The position numbers were made by a program, and so were the translations under genes. Below, piece by piece: positions 43,373 to 45,451 of a stretch of 45,451 nt of DNA (positions are counted from its first letter, which is position 1; each line of letters begins with the position of its first letter). The stretch covers positions 84,097 through 129,547 of the forward strand of contig NZ_BMRO01000010.1 in the NCBI RefSeq assembly GCF_014648675.1, given 5' to 3'. Source of the DNA: Actinomadura livida (GTDB taxonomy: Bacteria > Actinomycetota > Actinomycetes > Streptosporangiales > Streptosporangiaceae). A model generated the notes under the pieces. That model was not told the DNA's origin. It saw nothing but the letters and a program-made list of their open reading frames with translations, and ran no database searches.

Positions 43373-45451
43373 ATGGCGATCGGGTTGACGGAGGAGCACG
43401 AGGCGCTGGCGGCGTCCGTGCGCGGGTTCGCCGAGCGGAACATCACGGCGGAGGCCGTCCGCGCGGGGGACGCCGCCGGTTTCTGGCCGGCGCTCGCCGC
43501 GCAGGGGCTGCCGGGCCTGCACCTGCCGGAGGACGCGGGCGGGCAGGGCTTCGGGCTCCTTGAGCAGGCCGTCGCCTTGGAGGAGCTGGGCCGCGTCCTC
43601 GCCCCGGGGCCGTACGCGCCGACCGTGCTCGCGTCCGCGGTGCTGCACGCCTGCGGGGACGCGAAGCTGCTGCCGGGTTTGGCGGACGGGTCCCGCAAGG
43701 CCGCGGTGGGCCTGTCCGGAAGCCTTGACGTGGACGGCTCCAGCGTTTCCGGGACGGTCCAGCCCGTGCTGGGCGCGCCGCTCGCCGACCTGTTCCTGCT
43801 TCCGGCCGGGGACCGTTGGGTCGTCCTTGAGCGGGACGAGGTCGTCGTCGGTTCGCTGGAGTCCCTGGACGTCACCCGCCCTGTCGGATCCGTCACGGTC
43901 GACGGGGTGACCGTCCCGGACGAGCGTTTCCTGGACGGCGCCGACGTGCGGGCGCTCGCCGTCGTCCTGCTGGGGGCCGAAGCGTGCGGCGTGGCCGGAC
44001 GTGCCCTTGACGACGCGGTGGCCTACGCCAAGATCCGCGAGCAGTTCGGCCGTCCCATCGGGCAGTTCCAGGGCATCAAGCACAAGTGCGCCCGCATGCT
44101 CATCGCGCTGGAGCGGGCGAGGGCGGCCGTGTGGGACGCGGCGCGCGCGCTGGACGAGCCCCAGGAGCAGCGCGCCTACGCCGTCGGCGTCGCCGCGGCG
44201 CTGGCCGCGGACGCGGCCGTCACCTGCGCGGAAGGCGACATCCAGGTGCACGGCGGCATCGGCTACACCTACGAGCACGACGCCCACCTGCTCTACCGGC
44301 GGGCGCTGACCCTGCGCGCGCTCCTCGGCCGGGCGAGCGGGCACCGCGCGGACGTGGCGGCGCTGGCCGTCGCGGGCGTGCGCCGGCCGATGAGCGTCGA
44401 CCTGCCGGCGGACGCGGAGCCGGTGCGCGAGGAGATCCGCGCCCGCGTCGCCGAGCTGGCCGCGATGGACCCGTTCGCGCAGCGCGCGGCCATGGCGGAG
44501 GGCGGCTGGGTGACCCCGCACCTGCCGAAGCCGTGGGGCCGGGACGCCTCGCCGCTGGAGCAGATCGTCATCCAGCAGGAGCTGAAGGCCGCCAAGGTGC
44601 GCCCGGTGCCGCTGATGATCGCGGGCTGGGTCGTCCCGTCGCTGGTCCAGTACGGGACGCGGGAGCAGCAGGAGCGGTTCCTGCCGCCGACGCTGCGCGG
44701 CGAGATCATCTGGTGCCAGCTGTTCTCCGAGCCGGGCGCGGGCTCCGACCTGGCCGGGCTGCGCACCCGCGCCGAGCGCGTCGAGGGCGGCTGGAGCATC
44801 AGCGGCCAGAAGATCTGGACGTCGCTGGCCCGCGACTCGCAGTGGGGCATCTGCATCGCCCGCACCGACCCCGACCGGCCCAAGCACGACGGGATCACGT
44901 ACTTCCTGGTGGACATGGCGTCGCCGGGCATCGAGATCCGGCCGCTGCGCGAGTGCACGGGCGACGCCGTCTTCAACGAGGTGTTCCTGGACGGCGTGTT
45001 CGTCCCCGACGACCTCGTCGTCGGGCCCGTCAACGCCGGCTGGCGCGTCGCCCGCACCACCCTGGCGAACGAGCGCGTCGGCCTGACCAGCAGCTTCCAG
45101 CTCGGCGGGGACCTGCCCAAGCTGCTCGAACTCGCCGCCGGGCTCGGCCTGGCCGACGACCCGGTGGTCCGCGACGGCCTCGGCCGGCTCGCCTGCGACG
45201 AGCATTCGTTCAACCTCCTCGGGCTGCGGGCCACGCTGAAGCAGCTGTCGGGCACCGACCCGGGCGCGACGGCGAACGTCCGGAAGCTTGTGGCGATGGA
45301 GCACGGGCAGCAGGTCACCGAGTTCGGGTTCACGCTCCTCGGCGAGGAGGGCGCCCTGACCGGCGGCTGGAAGGACGAGCTGCGCGCCCGCTGGACCCGC
45401 TACCTGCTCGCGTCCCGCGCGATGAGCATCGGCGGCGGGACCACCGAGGTG
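43373..45451 (+). CDS. Two-module acyl-CoA dehydrogenase (3' end outside window)
   Basis: FAD-dependent enzyme of fatty-acyl or sterol side-chain beta-oxidation. At least 693 aa in view: two acyl-CoA dehydrogenase modules in one chain. Module 1 spans about 1-335 (GRPIGQFQGIKHKCARML, VHGGIGYTYEHD); module 2 starts near 365 and has CQLFSEPGAGSDLAGL and ISGQKIWTS of the FAD/substrate site, ending at the window edge in GGGTTEV, just before the usual C-terminal helix. Fused tandem modules recall the heteromeric sterol-degrading enzymes of actinobacteria, which use two different subunits. ATG 43373 with GGAGAGG about 7 bases upstream. Start clear; end not seen. Confidence 0.9.
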   Translation, partial: MAIGLTEEHEALAASVRGFAERNITAEAVRAGDAAGFWPALAAQGLPGLHLPEDAGGQGFGLLEQAVALEELGRVLAPGPYAPTVLASAVLHACGDAKLLPGLADGSRKAAVGLSGSLDVDGSSVSGTVQPVLGAPLADLFLLPAGDRWVVLERDEVVVGSLESLDVTRPVGSVTVDGVTVPDERFLDGADVRALAVVLLGAEACGVAGRALDDAVAYAKIREQFGRPIGQFQGIKHKCARMLIALERARAAVWDAARALDEPQEQRAYAVGVAAALAADAAVTCAEGDIQVHGGIGYTYEHDAHLLYRRALTLRALLGRASGHRADVAALAVAGVRRPMSVDLPADAEPVREEIRARVAELAAMDPFAQRAAMAEGGWVTPHLPKPWGRDASPLEQIVIQQELKAAKVRPVPLMIAGWVVPSLVQYGTREQQERFLPPTLRGEIIWCQLFSEPGAGSDLAGLRTRAERVEGGWSISGQKIWTSLARDSQWGICIARTDPDRPKHDGITYFLVDMASPGIEIRPLRECTGDAVFNEVFLDGVFVPDDLVVGPVNAGWRVARTTLANERVGLTSSFQLGGDLPKLLELAAGLGLADDPVVRDGLGRLACDEHSFNLLGLRATLKQLSGTDPGATANVRKLVAMEHGQQVTEFGFTLLGEEGALTGGWKDELRARWTRYLLASRAMSIGGGTTEV

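Overview
The window comes from a high-GC actinobacterium. GTG starts, strong third-position GC bias, the prfB / zinc-ribbon protein / ftsE / ftsX / S41 protease / smpB / ssrA order, Ser/Thr kinases, F420-type enzymes and FxsB-type peptide maturases all fit. My inference is a Streptosporangiales-like organism such as Actinomadura; the sequence alone does not fix the genus. I see no transposase, integrase, CRISPR array, rRNA or tRNA gene.

Region 1 (1-20 kb) is mostly core chromosome. It holds a truncated multi-HTH protein, a membrane Ser/Thr kinase, a 180-kDa-class NAD-glutamate dehydrogenase, three related lipoproteins around prfB (7410-8306, 8707-9687, 11091-12191), a small zinc-ribbon membrane protein, FtsE/FtsX, a C-terminal processing protease, SmpB, a PBP-like protein whose three catalytic motifs are all changed, and tmRNA (tag ANKKQSEFALAA). 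Behind tmRNA lies a repeat-rich spacer. Then come a MarR regulator, a Tat-exported DyP peroxidase with two matching 15-bp palindromes upstream, and a GNAT acetyltransferase.

Region 2 (22-39.7 kb) is an accessory island and the most interesting part. Set A has an FxsB-type radical SAM/SPASM peptide maturase (22151-23392), a convergent NB-ARC/TPR protein of FxsT type, an overlooked 67-codon ORF with a strong ribosome binding site, a Phe-Asp-Asn motif and its own terminator (26221-26424), a STAND NTPase with a TPR-like tail and an MFS transporter. Set B is an operon of VMAP, MoxR AAA+ ATPase and a 1390-aa vWA + NB-ARC + TPR fusion. Convergent to it is a precursor-like peptide gene (also with Phe-Asp-Asn) overlapping a second FxsB-type maturase, followed by a divergent class III nucleotidyl cyclase. 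The cyclase carries a C-terminal domain clearly alignable with the N-terminal domain of VMAP, that is, a pair of effector-associated (EAD-like) adaptor domains. The simplest model is an NTPase-controlled conflict or signalling system in which MoxR/vWA/VMAP recruits the cyclase through EAD-EAD contact, with one or two radical-SAM-modified (cyclophane/triceptide-like) peptides as signal or toxin. This is inference; the domains and motifs are read from the sequence.

Region 3 (39.7-45.45 kb) returns to housekeeping or metabolic genes: an NTF2/SnoaL-like protein, an F420-type luciferase-like oxidoreductase, an EI24/CysZ-like membrane protein, a single-pass membrane protein and a two-module acyl-CoA dehydrogenase running off the window end.
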